Source: Gymnopus androsaceus JB14 (taxonomy: Eukaryota; Basidiomycota; Agaricomycetes; Agaricales; Omphalotaceae). Taken from it: a DNA stretch of 11,270 bases. The notes under the pieces were generated by a model. It was not told where the DNA came from. It worked only from the letters and a program-made list of their open reading frames with translations, and ran no database searches. Position 1 is the first letter of the stretch. Each line of letters opens with the position of its first letter. The stretch lies in contig ML769522.1 in NCBI GenBank assembly GCA_009733575.1, positions 153,851 to 165,120 of the forward strand. Reading direction: 5' to 3'. Below, piece after piece: positions 1 through 7,605 of this stretch. The position numbers and the translations under genes are program-made.

Positions 1-459
1 TTGGTCGAAACCCTGAGAAACCCACAAAAGGGGGTTTCAATTAGTATTGTCACTTATTGAGATTCTTATGCTTTGCCAGTATCCTTGATACATTTGATAT
101 TTCTTGAAAAAGCTTTAATTGTTGTAGGGAAACCCTTCCGGGACACTGAACGACAACCGGTAGATAATGGCCTGACACTCAATGTCTATTCTATCTTGTT
201 GTCCTCCAAAGCCTTAGACTCATGAAACACCCTGCACATTGTAGGCATCATATTGGTCAGTCAGCAGCTATGCCTCTATGCATATGTAAGGATTTCATCC
301 TTACCCTTGCCTCCGCCAACGTTCTGCTTGCTCCGTCCATGTTCCCTCGCCCCACATTACACTCTTGGACCCTAAAAGATTAACCTTTACATGCATATAC
401 GAAGGTTCTGTCTTGTTCCGGATTAACTCATCTTACATCTCCTTATTTTAGCTCCTTAC
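1..459. other. Gene-free stretch left of MITE-1
   Basis: I see no reading frame of useful length and no recognisable protein here in any frame. The only local structure is a short perfect hairpin at 286-304, with 8-bp arms GTAAGGAT and ATCCTTAC around a 3-nt loop. It could equally be chance. The base composition is mixed and has no obvious simple repeat. Confidence 0.5.
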
Positions 460-603
460 TACTGTACATTTGATCGAGAGTTCATTGATCTGAAATTTTG
501 ACAAAAAAAAATACAAAAGAAATCTGAAAAATGAGAAAAAATAAAACGCATCGGATTTTTCAAGGATGATGCATGACTGAACTCTCAATCGAATGTTACA
601 GTA
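460..603. mobile_element. MITE-like element 1 (144 bp, ~25-bp terminal inverted repeats)
   Basis: The left end (460-484, beginning TACTGTACATTTGATCGAG) and the reverse complement of the right end (578-603, beginning TACTGTAACATTCGATTGAG) match over about 25 bases, with two substitutions and one single-base indel. The interior is A-rich and non-coding, with poly-A tracts around 501-545. The bases just outside are compatible with a TA target duplication (taking the repeats to begin at CTG) or a 3-bp TAC duplication. Short length, no coding capacity and terminal inverted repeats fit a non-autonomous MITE. The transposase family cannot be assigned: a TA target would suggest Tc1/mariner, but this is inference. 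Confidence 0.7.
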
Positions 604-1552
604 TACTTAAATACCATACTCCTTCATTTTATGTTGTTGAATCAATGCCGTTACTGGCCATTTTTGTTCTCGCAAACCCGGTTCCAAACAGCATAGTTGA
701 GTCAACGCAAGGCATGAAAATGCATTCTAAGTGATTACAATTGCAAACCATGGTTAAATCACTCAGATCCAAAGTTAAGCGAGAATTCCACTCCAAAAAC
801 ATGTGAAGCTGTCTATGTTGCAACCGAAAGCAACTCACTTGCCATAGATTAAATGCTAAAACTTGTGAACATTGTTTCAAACGATAAAGATGGATATGAC
901 GTCTTATCCTAGAGATAAACCTGTTGCAGGATTTGCTCTGTGCGAGTTTACATTCCACATTACAGTCTGGATGTATTTCTTCAAAATTCATCATCAAAGG
1001 CTGTTGAAAGGCTGCATCGGGAGAACTTGAAACAGGTGGCGGCATGTACTAATGTGTACCAGAATGCGGCTTGGTTGAAGAGCAATCACGGTCTGAAAAA
1101 GGTAAACCATACTCGACGGTTGCCAATGAGAATACTGAACCACTCAATTAGTGAGACTGATACCAATGGGTAATTGCGGATGGGTATCATTTCAAGTAGT
1201 GACACGCATTTGCCAAAGGATTTCTGAATTTTTGGCTGAAGGAGAGAATTTGAAGGTCTGCAACAGAACAGATATAATGACCTCTTTGTGCATTGTGAGT
1301 AGATTATTGAGGTTTGAAAAAATGGTGGACCTACTCATTATCCAGCTGTGAAAATTTGAATCATAAATCTGGTCAATTACAAGTTAAAGAGAGGATATAA
1401 AAAACATACATGCAGGAGCACCTGCCAGCAAGGACTGTCATCCTAGAAGTAGACATTAGCAAAGAATTCAGTTAGCTCAGAGTGAAAAGAGAGGACATAT
1501 AAGAGGGAATAAACCCTAGGAACCCACGCTTCAATATGAGCCTCTGGTAATA
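604..1552. other. Unassigned stretch with weak overlapping reading frames
   Basis: Two modest open frames overlap here: a minus-strand one at 629-1045 (138 codons) and a plus-strand one at 940-1173 (77 codons). Neither resembles a family I recognise. The plus frame contains a helix-like stretch (AVERLHRENLKQVAA) around 1000-1040 and is followed at about 1100 by AAAAAG then GTAAAC, which could be a splice donor. The minus frame has a mixed composition rich in Cys, His and Arg that looks unselected. Either could be part of a decayed transposon gene. I do not call a gene here. Confidence 0.35.
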
Positions 1553-1858
1553 GTGAAAGCCATCTTTCAGGTTTCCATTCATTGGCATCTGGAGAATCAT
1601 TGCTACATAGGGATCCCCACTGTAACTGTATATGGTTACGGCCATATAATTTATGGAAGACAAGAAAGAGGCATATACCCTATGGAAGGAGAGATTGGCA
1701 ACAGAAGAATGCCAGCAAAAATGCAACAACATCATGTCTTTGTCAATGAGCTACTTGCACAATCCAACAAGACTCATCAGCAGTGGATCAACAATCACCA
1801 GGAGTTGCTGATGCAAGCAGGAGTCAACCTAGTCTGGGATGAAATGACAGGACTATAG
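1553..1858 (+). CDS. Hypothetical protein fragment, Gln-rich C-terminal helix, family unknown
   Basis: An open frame of 101 codons ends with TAG at 1856-1858. I do not recognise its family. The last 40 residues look like real coding sequence: an amphipathic, Gln/Asn-rich helical stretch (including NELLAQSNKTHQQWINNHQE) followed by VWDEMTG. The first half looks less natural. In another frame, starting with ATG at 1653, the sequence reads as a charged helix (MEDKKEAYTLWKERLATEEC) that would join the later helix smoothly if the frame shifted at the A-run near 1715-1720. So this may be a broken gene whose true reading frame changes there. It ends exactly at the edge of F-box copy 1, so it may be the 3' end of an element that truncated that copy. 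It could be a transposon-encoded or gag-like helical protein, but this is a guess. Confidence 0.3.
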   Translation: MKAIFQVSIHWHLENHCYIGIPTVTVYGYGHIIYGRQERGIYPMEGEIGNRRMPAKMQQHHVFVNELLAQSNKTHQQWINNHQELLMQAGVNLVWDEMTGL

Positions 1859-2247
1859 TTTCTTATGACTCCGCAGGGAAAGACAGAGTTTTGACCATAT
1901 TCGAGGGTTCGCTTTTCTCCAAATCATGCACACTCGAGAAAGCAAAGATGTGTATCAAACAATGTCATGATTGGCGGTAAAGTTTACATCCTTGGGAATA
2001 CATGAGAGCTCGAGAATCTCAGATAGAACCTCAACCAGGATCCGAATGGATGGGGGAAAGAATGTTTCGGAGAGACACGATCTTGACAAGCTTTGCAGCT
2101 CTTTGACGTGTTAATTTCAGAGAATCTGCTTTTGAGAGCTTCAGTATCAGTTTTTGCTTCAGAGAGCCAGGTTTGAAGGAGGGATATATTGTGAGGTTCA
2201 AGCCAGATTAGCCCTTCTATGCAAGCTTGTGAAAGATACTAAGCCAT
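1859..2247 (-). pseudogene. F-box protein pseudogene, copy 1 (N-terminal ~130 codons only)
   Basis: This segment is clearly paralogous to the start of copy 2 (3793-4195). It shares the start context (ATG at 2247-2245), the conserved IEG.IWLEP motif, the coiled coil, the F-box core (VEVLSEILELSC) and the following VCMIWRK...RIWSKLCLS segment. It is broken in several ways: codon 3 is TAG (2239-2241) where copy 2 has CAG; single-base indels disrupt the coiled coil; an extra base precedes the F-box; TGA stands at 1955-1957 where copy 2 has CAA; and 9 nt are missing in frame near the end. The C-terminal ~380 codons are absent, with similarity stopping at about 1859 against an unrelated plus-strand frame. 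F-box proteins bind Skp1 and recruit substrates to SCF ubiquitin ligases; nothing functional can come from this copy. Confidence 0.85.
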
Positions 2248-2651
2248 ATGATGAGAAAAGAAGAAAGAGTTACAATAGATGCTCATTGTTTTCCTCAGCT
2301 GTACAGTATGCATAGATAGATTACATGGCGCGATCCCGGGATGTTGAACCCGAGGCACCATACAGGTAACGCTGGCATTATGCGTGCATCATCCCTTGCT
2401 TGACTATGCTGAGCTTAGAGAAAATAATAATAGATATTAATGGGGAAGGTCAAGGAAAGTGTCCTCCTCATGTGGATTTGGGTGGGATCAGTGCCTGGAG
2501 TTCTTGGTCCTAGTTTTCCGGCGTGAGGGTTTGAATATAGCATTCCAAATTCCATGTATGATATATATATATCAGTATATCCAAAGGTAACAATCAGCAG
2601 TAACATTTTCCACGATCAAGCCAGGGAGATCCAAGCCTTCCTTGTTGATTT
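2248..2651. other. Spacer between the two F-box copies
   Basis: This is downstream of copy 2 and upstream of copy 1 (both minus strand). No gene is recognisable; a 63-codon minus frame at 2415-2606 has no family resemblance and a random-looking composition. It contains an AT dinucleotide run at 2561-2572. The similarity between the two copies' flanks ends about 20-25 bases upstream of the start codons (near 2270 and 4215), so the duplication did not carry much promoter sequence that is still alignable. Confidence 0.5.
2561..2572. repeat. AT dinucleotide microsatellite
   Basis: Six consecutive AT units lie in the spacer between the F-box copies. It is too short to say more than that it is simple-sequence DNA. 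Confidence 0.8.
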
Positions 2652-4195
2652 TTACTCTAGAAAAGGGTCCACGTAGTTTACCTTCTGTAGTTGAGCTATT
2701 CCGATATCATGCAGGTCCAGCTTTGATTTGCCTGTCCACCAGTGTGAATGAATCATGGATAATACAGACATCAACTTCAAGGGAAAGTGTTCCACGGACA
2801 GCTCAAAGTTCATGAGCTTTGGAAGAAAGATTTCATGGCTTTTGGTGTAGATCATGGCCTCTACAATAGCATCCACATCATATATGGGAACAACGTCCTC
2901 ACCAACCTCTGTTTCATCATAACCCCAGTTGCTCCAGGCTTGCTTGATGCGCAATGACTTCACTGTAGCAAAGACAACCAATATCCCGAGGAGCTCTGCC
3001 GTGATATGTTCTGTTTCACTGCCCAAATGACAGTGCAGCGCTAGCGTCAACAATGCCAGTGCAGCTGCAGAACGGTTCTGAAACCCGACAACATCTCTAC
3101 AGAGGTCATCAATTTCTTGGTTGACAACGAAGAGTTAAACCTTCGAGTAGGGTGCCGTGAGACCGTGTAAAAGAATTGCTTCTACAGAGCAACAAGATAC
3201 GTCAAGAAATTTCAACGCAGGAAGACATACAGAGAATCCAACGTCAAGACCAACATCATCTGATAAGGACATTGTGAGACTGACAAGAGATTTGCACCGG
3301 TAGTATAGTGCAGTCTGATAAACACTGAGGCTAAACTCTATCTCAGGCAGGTCCAATGTAATTTCGAGTGAGGTCAACTGCTCTAGTGGCACTACCACCA
3401 ATTTGTTTAGCATAGAGTCAACCTCAGGTTCAGTGAGGCTGAGATGCTGTAGCCTGGGTGCCCCTAGGAATGCTTCTACTCCATGAGGAAATAGTTTCAA
3501 CATATCTGAAGTGTTGTTCCAATCAGCTATGTGCAGATCCAGCTTCTCCAATAAAGGTAGTGATGCGCGTGGTAGACTGAAAAGAGGAATGAATGATTCT
3601 GGATCACCCGAGACCTCGATTAATCGAATCTGGCAACAAAAACGAAGTACACAGTCCAGGAGTTTGGTTGCTTGGTGTATAAGGACTTTGTCTGTTTGGA
3701 GGTCCGTGGACAAGTCCAAATACAGCTCCAAGGGAAGACCCTGACTGTGAGTCAACCATTCCTGTGCCCGGATGACCTTACCCAAAAAGATTTTTCGATG
3801 ACTGAACAGGGAGAGGCAGAGTTTCGACCACATTTGAGGGTTGGAATGAGCGACTTTTCTCCAAGCCACACACACTTGAGAAAGCCTAGATGTGTATTGC
3901 ACAATGTCACAACGTCATAATCTGTGGTAAATTTTTCATCCTTGGGAGTGCATGAAAGCTCAAGAATTTTGGAGAGAATCTCAACTGGCATTCGACGAAT
4001 ATGAGAAAGGACGTTTCGGAGAGATGCGACCTTGATGAGCTTTGCATCTCTTCAACGTGTTAATTTGGAGATCTGCTTTTTGAGGGCTGAGGCGTGAGTT
4101 TCTGCTTCTGACAATCATGTCTGAAGGAAGGATATGTCAATGGGTTCAAGCCATATTGGCCCTTCGATGCGAGATTGGTTAAGATACTGAGCCAT
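2652..4195 (-). pseudogene. F-box protein pseudogene, copy 2 (near full length, ~512 codons)
   Basis: Read from ATG at 4195-4193 to the stop at 2652, the frame gives an F-box protein of about 511 residues, the usual size for mushroom F-box proteins. The order is: N-terminal IEGPIWLEP (residues 11-18); a heptad-rich coiled coil (~28-66) ending in IRR; the F-box core MPVEILSKILELSC (from residue 69); VCVAWRKVAHSNPQMWSKL; then a leucine-rich C-terminal half resembling degenerate LRRs. The start is chosen because copy 1 shares it and the similarity fades upstream. Four lesions break it: TGA at codon 27 (4115-4117, copy 1 has TGG Trp), TGA at codon 48 (4052-4054, copy 1 has CAA), an 8-bp near-duplication at 3902-3917 that shifts the frame, and TAA at 3135-3137 (about codon 351). 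Beyond that TAA the same frame stays open to 2652. A 255-residue piece from 3902 to 3135 is still open, so a truncated product is not excluded. The normal role would be a substrate adaptor for an SCF ubiquitin ligase; the substrate is unknown. Confidence 0.88.
3902..3917. repeat. 8-bp tandem near-duplication that frameshifts the F-box gene
   Basis: On the plus strand CAATGTCA (3902-3909) is followed directly by CAACGTCA (3910-3917), differing at one base. Copy 1 has only one such unit at the matching place, and there the coding frame runs through without a shift from the F-box to the QYTS.L.SQVC segment (apart from its stop). Copy 2 therefore carries 8 extra bases relative to copy 1. An 8-bp duplication is the target-site length of hAT-type transposons, so this could be an excision scar. 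Replication slippage is the alternative. Confidence 0.8.
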
Positions 4196-4536
4196 ATGCC
4201 AAGAAGGAAGAAGCAAGTCGAACAATTAGCTACTAAAATGCGGCCCGCTATTGCAGACCTGCTAAGCGCCTTAGCCAGATTATGGTAACAAAGCTCCGGT
4301 ACACTTGTGCAACCTCTTTGTGGTCAAACCACTGAGTCTCAATAAAACTCCGACATTTTCCATTGTCGATTTTCTATAGTGCAAATTTATCTGAATATTA
4401 CTAAATTTTGTTATCTAAATTTCAGCTCAATTTCAACTTCCGAGCATTACTAGTTTAGTTTACCAATGTTGTACCAATGCAAACACTCTTTTCAAACTTC
4501 ACCGGGGAAATTCGCCTCTATCCGACCAGAAGAGCC
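4196..4536. other. Upstream region of F-box copy 2, no gene seen
   Basis: No convincing reading frame or known motif. A short plus-strand frame (about 4200-4309, containing MRPAIADLLSALARLW) is protein-like but ends at TAA after a few dozen codons and has no recognisable partner. From about 4315 the sequence becomes AT-rich. Any promoter of F-box copy 2 would lie here, but I cannot point to a TATA box with confidence. Confidence 0.4.
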
Positions 4537-4775
4537 CTACTCATAGGCGCCGAAAAAAACGGTCCGGGAAATAAACCCATCCTTGTTAATTAGTCTCTGT
4601 TCCATAATTTACAGTCTTTACCTCCCTGTTTTTTAGGTTCAAGGCATAGATATACAATTGATACAGATGTTCCCCCATTCAAAATTTTGTGTGACCTATG
4701 TTTGCTTGCAAACCAGCCTTAAAAATTCAGACCACCTGTATTTTCCGGACCGTTTTTTTCGGCGCCTACGAGTAG
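4537..4775. mobile_element. MITE-like element 2 (~233-239 bp, 37-bp terminal inverted repeats)
   Basis: The left end (4537-4573) and the reverse complement of the right end (4739-4775) match at 35 of 37 positions, including GGCGCCGAAAAAAACGGTCC. TA dinucleotides at 4538-4539 and 4773-4774 can be read as a TA target duplication, leaving an element of 4540-4772. The interior is AT-rich and has no coding capacity. Size, non-coding interior and long near-identical terminal repeats are typical of MITEs; the TA target would place it with Tc1/mariner-type transposases, which is inference. The ends do not match those of element 1, so the two are different families. Confidence 0.85.
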
Positions 4776-4821
4776 ACCACAAGTAATAAATATCAATGAT
4801 ACAATTTAGAAAAGAATAACC

Positions 4822-5020
4822 TCACCAGTCTTTTCCCCATCCTCCGGCCCCAAGAGTGCCCATTCCTCTAACAGTTTGGCAGCCTGCATCGGCGACTTTC
4901 CTCCAGAGCAGCGGAACCCACTGTTCAACTTGGTCGTCGTAAATCCCGGAGTCACTGCACTTGGTATGGGCCAACGCTACCGCGTGGCGGTTACTCGTCG
5001 CAGCAATCCGCTTGAAATCC
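4822..5020 (-). CDS. Exon-like fragment, family unknown
   Basis: This 200-bp piece has higher GC than its surroundings and reads openly on the minus strand from about residue RIAATSNRHAVALAHTKCS through VEQWVPLLWRKVADAGC to GAGGWGKDW. At its 3' side the sequence CTG is followed by GTGAGG, a good intron donor. At its 5' side a pyrimidine-containing stretch ends in TTTCAAG, a possible acceptor. I do not recognise the protein family. The opposite strand is also open over most of the segment, which weakens the call. It lies between MITE-2 and the 3.2-kb repeat region, so it may be a stranded exon of a gene split by insertions. No partner exon was found nearby. Confidence 0.25.
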
Positions 5021-5047
5021 AAGAACAAAGATAGAAGTATGTATATA

Positions 5048-5073
5048 CAGTATTTAACCACTCCTTTGAACAC
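5048..5073 (+). repeat. Left terminal inverted repeat of the 3.2-kb block
   Basis: Begins CAGTATTTAACCACTCC and continues TTTGAACACC; paired with 8248-8273. The TA just before it matches the TA just after the right copy. Starting with CAGT after TA is common in Tc1/mariner-type elements, but also seen elsewhere. Confidence 0.6.
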
Positions 5074-5639
5074 CAAATCTGTATACTGCTTACTGTGCAT
5101 CATGTACTGGAGTTGATGCTCTGTTGAGCATCTCATTTGAAAGCTGGATATCAGAAGGGGTAAACTGCTAATTTACATGTCATTTGGTGGAGAAATGAAT
5201 GTGCTATGGCAGGATCATTCTTGAGTATGCAAAAAAGGTCATTACCACTCATTTGAACACCCCATTCTACATGTGGTTCTGGCATCTTTTGAGGGGTAAT
5301 TTGTGCTTGAAATAATGTTTGGATAGTGCATCTATCTGAATGACACTTCACTGCAAGACTTCCATAAGATTGAAACTGACACTCAATGAGCACCATCCCT
5401 ATTCTCATCAAAACTGTAAAACTGGAATTCCTCTGCAAGTATTAATGACAAGCACCAACATATGGATACCTACATAGTTGTGGAGCTCATCTGCATCTAC
5501 TGACAACAAAAGTACATCATTAACATAAATATTGGTTCTGTGATACCAGATTTTCTTTTTTGGACTCTTTCAAAAAATTATACCAATCTGTCTATGCCAA
5601 GAGGGATGAATATATACACACATAAGCAAAACCTGGGTG

Positions 5640-6000
5640 TTGGCCATAGAAGCCATAGTTCTCTACAGAGCTATGAAGTGCTAGCATCAGCAAAACCTGT
5701 ATGACGTGGGCAGTGCTTGAGTGAACTGTCCAGAGTTCCCAGTGCTCCAGCATCCCAGCACTCAGATGGTCCGGCCAATGCAGGAGGGGGCTCCCAGAAG
5801 CTCCCAGAGGCCGCAAAATTACCTTATCTGGAAATTAAAAAAGAGATGTAGTATGATTTCATATTTCTGACAGCACTGGCAAGCACTGCTGGGAGCTCTG
5901 GGAGTGCTGGGAATTTTAAGTATTGCTTTGGCAATTAAAATGCAAAATACAGGTTATGCTGATGCCTATGGGTTCCTATGGGTTCCTATGAGCTCCTGTG
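5640..6000. repeat. Large imperfect inverted repeat A
   Basis: The left arm (about 5640-5770) carries CCATAG units, ACAGAG, the core CATCAGCAAAACCTG (5685-5699), GCAGTGCTTG and several TCCCAG/CTCCAG units. The right arm (about 5871-6000) carries the same order in reverse complement: TGCTGGGAG units, CAAGCACTG, CAGGTTATGCTGATG (5950-5964), then CCTATGG units. The arms would fold into a long imperfect hairpin. No protein is encoded. This is the clearest single copy of the repeat family that fills 5600-8140. Confidence 0.65.
5965..5990 (+). repeat. 10-bp tandem repeat CCTATGGGTT, ~2.6 copies
   Basis: Two exact 10-bp units followed by a partial CCTATG sit directly beside the inverted core at 5950-5964. 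Shorter CCATAG units occupy the same relative place beside other cores (5644, 6611, 6621), so this is part of the repeat family and not an isolated microsatellite. Confidence 0.7.
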
Positions 6001-6083
6001 GGATTGAGCCAACTGTTAAACTTATTTTGACATCTTATCATCTATCACTCAGCTCCATGGGTGCTGGTGGGCACTGTATAAGA

Positions 6084-6118
6084 GTTGATGCACATTGTTG
6101 CAGCATTGCAACATCAAC
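6084..6118. repeat. Short hairpin with GTTGATG/CATCAAC arms
   Basis: GTTGATG (6084-6090) pairs with CATCAAC (6112-6118), and the inside pairs further (TTGTTGC with GCAA) with small bulges. It is non-coding and inside the 3.2-kb block. No function can be assigned. Confidence 0.5.
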
Positions 6119-6130
6119 TTCTTTCCTCTG

Positions 6131-6589
6131 ACAGTGAGTACCTGCTTCATTATTTCTCATTTATCTACTAACAGGTATCACCAGTAGTCATGACCACTCA
6201 TGAGTAGTAATAGTAGTACTAAAGCTCATTAGTACTGTATGTACAAGTCATTATATTTGTTGGATTTTGATTTTGCCAAGTGCCATTGCTTGCCACAGCC
6301 TCCAATTGGAAATTAGTATTTACCATATATAAGCCTGATTGTAGTATGTCGATCCCCCATCCATTTGCCTCCCGACTCCCACTACAAGGCACAAATGGAA
6401 TATATCCTTTGATGCTGCCTTCTCTCGAGTGATGCCGAACCCGTGTATCCCAACAATAATAAGTAGTCTCGCTACATTGTACTACTAGTAGTGCTGCAGA
6501 TGCATCAATATATTATTTATATGATTACTTGCAGTCATTTGGTATTGAATGTATTTCTGACAGATGTCATTTTTGTGATATCCATTGCT
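6131..6589. other. AT-rich interior without recognisable feature
   Basis: No open frame of note. It contains scattered AGTACT/AGTAGT-type triplet-rich stretches (about 6200-6240 and 6455-6495), also seen at 6969-6992 and 7807-7850, which suggests degenerate internal duplications of the block. Confidence 0.4.
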
Positions 6590-6860
6590 CTTATAGCAGT
6601 TTATAGCATTCCATAGCAGTCCATAGTTCTCCACAGAGGGGGACATCAGCAAAACCTGTATGTACTCCAGAGTGCTCCAGAGCTCTCCAGAGCTCCCAGA
6701 GCTTCTGGAGCAGCCAGAGCAAGGATAGTAGCTCTAGAGTGCTCTAGAGTGCTCTGAGTCAGGCAAAAGAAGAGCATATCAGCAAAACGTTTATGTTCTC
6801 CAGAGTGCTCTGGAGTGCTCTGGCGCTCTCTGGAGACCACCCATCATTTGACACAGCAAA
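6590..6860. repeat. Repeat unit B: CCATAG units, core, and CTCCAGAG/CTCTGGAG array
   Basis: This unit begins with CATAGCAGTCCATAG and ACAGAG, then the core CATCAGCAAAACCTG (6644-6658), then a run of CTCCAGAG units (about 6665-6700), their inverted forms, TCTAGAGTGC direct repeats (about 6730-6757), a degenerate second core (TATCAGCAAAACG, 6777-6789) and another CCAGAGTGCTCTGG array (6798-6835). The strong dyad symmetry of CTCCAGAG/CTCTGGAG makes the DNA very hairpin-prone. Minus-strand frames across it (6646-6840, 6759-6959) simply read the repeat. Confidence 0.7.
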
Positions 6861-7262
6861 CTTTTGAGCCCCATTTAATTTTAATTGAGAAATTTCACAT
6901 GGTAACCAGGCAATAATAATAGCAAGTTCATATGCATCATTTATTGTATGAGCGCGCACGCCGTCAACATAAGTACTACTCTACTACTACTAAGTGGCTA
7001 GTCAAAGACTCAAAATGTCCCAATTTCTGTTTCCCCCATCTCTCACTCTCTAAGTCTGCTTCTGCCTCCACAACCTTTAGACATTACTAAATATTAGTCA
7101 ATTGATGCTGAAAATAGATAAGAACTTACCAAGAGAGGAAATATATGTGGACCAAGTTGTGACACTGGAAGGAAGTAAGAAAAAAAGTACAAGTTCAACG
7201 TTCAACTTGGAGTTGAACAGCGGCGCCTTTTATACAACATTCTGGCAGTTTCCCACATATAT

Positions 7263-7364
7263 ATTGCCAGTTGTCAGTTATATGATATAAAAGGAAGGTG
7301 TTGTAACATGTTGCAACACCTTCCTTTTACGTTACTTGCCCGACATTCTGTGACAGTTGGCAAT
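7263..7364. repeat. Nested palindrome, 40-bp near-perfect centre
   Basis: The centre, 7289-7328, is a palindrome with 20-bp arms and one mismatched pair; the arms carry AAAAGGAAGGTGTTG (7289-7303) and its exact complement (7314-7328), meeting at CATG with no loop. Further out, ATTGCCAGTTGTCA (7263-7276) pairs with 7351-7364 at 12 of 14 positions, with unrelated sequence between. It would extrude as a cruciform or fold as a long hairpin if transcribed. It is non-coding and inside the 3.2-kb block. It could be the fused ends of a small element inserted head to head, or a regulatory hairpin; I cannot tell which. Confidence 0.75.
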
Positions 7365-7375
7365 CAATTCCATCA

Positions 7376-7605
7376 GCGCCTACAGCTTCAGAGCGGCCAG
7401 AGCAGTCAGAGCACTCCAGAGCACTCCAAAGCATCAATTCAATGCTCTGAACTGCTCCAGCAACATACAGGTTTTGCTGATGGACCTTGCTATGGGTTCT
7501 ATGGCTGCTATGAATGCTGTGGAGCATCAGCAAAACCTGGGTGAATGCTACAGCAATCACAGTGATCTACAGCAATCCACAGCAGTCATTGCTCAATCAT
7601 TCTGA
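7376..7605. repeat. Repeat unit C with a head-to-head pair of the 15-bp core
   Basis: CAGGTTTTGCTGATG (7468-7482) and its exact reverse complement CATCAGCAAAACCTG (7525-7539) form a perfect 15-bp inverted pair 42 bases apart. The flanks are CAGAGCACTCC units on the left and CTACAGCAATCCACAGC units on the right, with CTATGG units between the cores. The plus and minus frames here (7308-7605) only read the repeat. Confidence 0.75.

Noticed and set aside
604..632. Weak similarity of 604-632 to the CAGTATTTAACCACTCC end motif
   Set aside because: Only short AT-rich runs match and the order of bases differs; it is not convincing as another element end.
2318..2365. tRNA-like T-arm (GGGTTCAACATCCC on the minus strand, near GGATCGCGCC)
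   Set aside because: The loop would have 8 bases instead of 7, and no A box, anticodon arm or matching acceptor strand is visible at the proper distance.
3511..3920. Plus-strand open frames at 3511-3744 and 3672-3920
   Set aside because: They lie antisense within F-box copy 2, whose minus-strand frame has clear homology and a paralogue. They are shadows.
5151..5438. Minus-strand 95-codon frame near the left end of the 3.2-kb block
   Set aside because: No recognisable motif and a random-looking composition. It covers a subterminal repeat (5245-5263) and is best explained by chance.
5592..5816. Minus-strand 74-codon frame
   Set aside because: It only reads the inverted-repeat unit A; the peptide consists of translated CTCCAG and CCATAG units.
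7102..7290. Plus-strand 62-codon frame beginning MMLKIDKNLPREEIYVDQV
   Set aside because: The first part is protein-like, but it ends in the palindrome arm, has no family resemblance and lies in a region of repeats. Not enough to call a gene.
6590..7605. Spaced repeats of the 15-bp core as a possible CRISPR array
   Set aside because: Copies alternate orientation, spacing is irregular, and the genome style is fungal with introns, so this is not a CRISPR.
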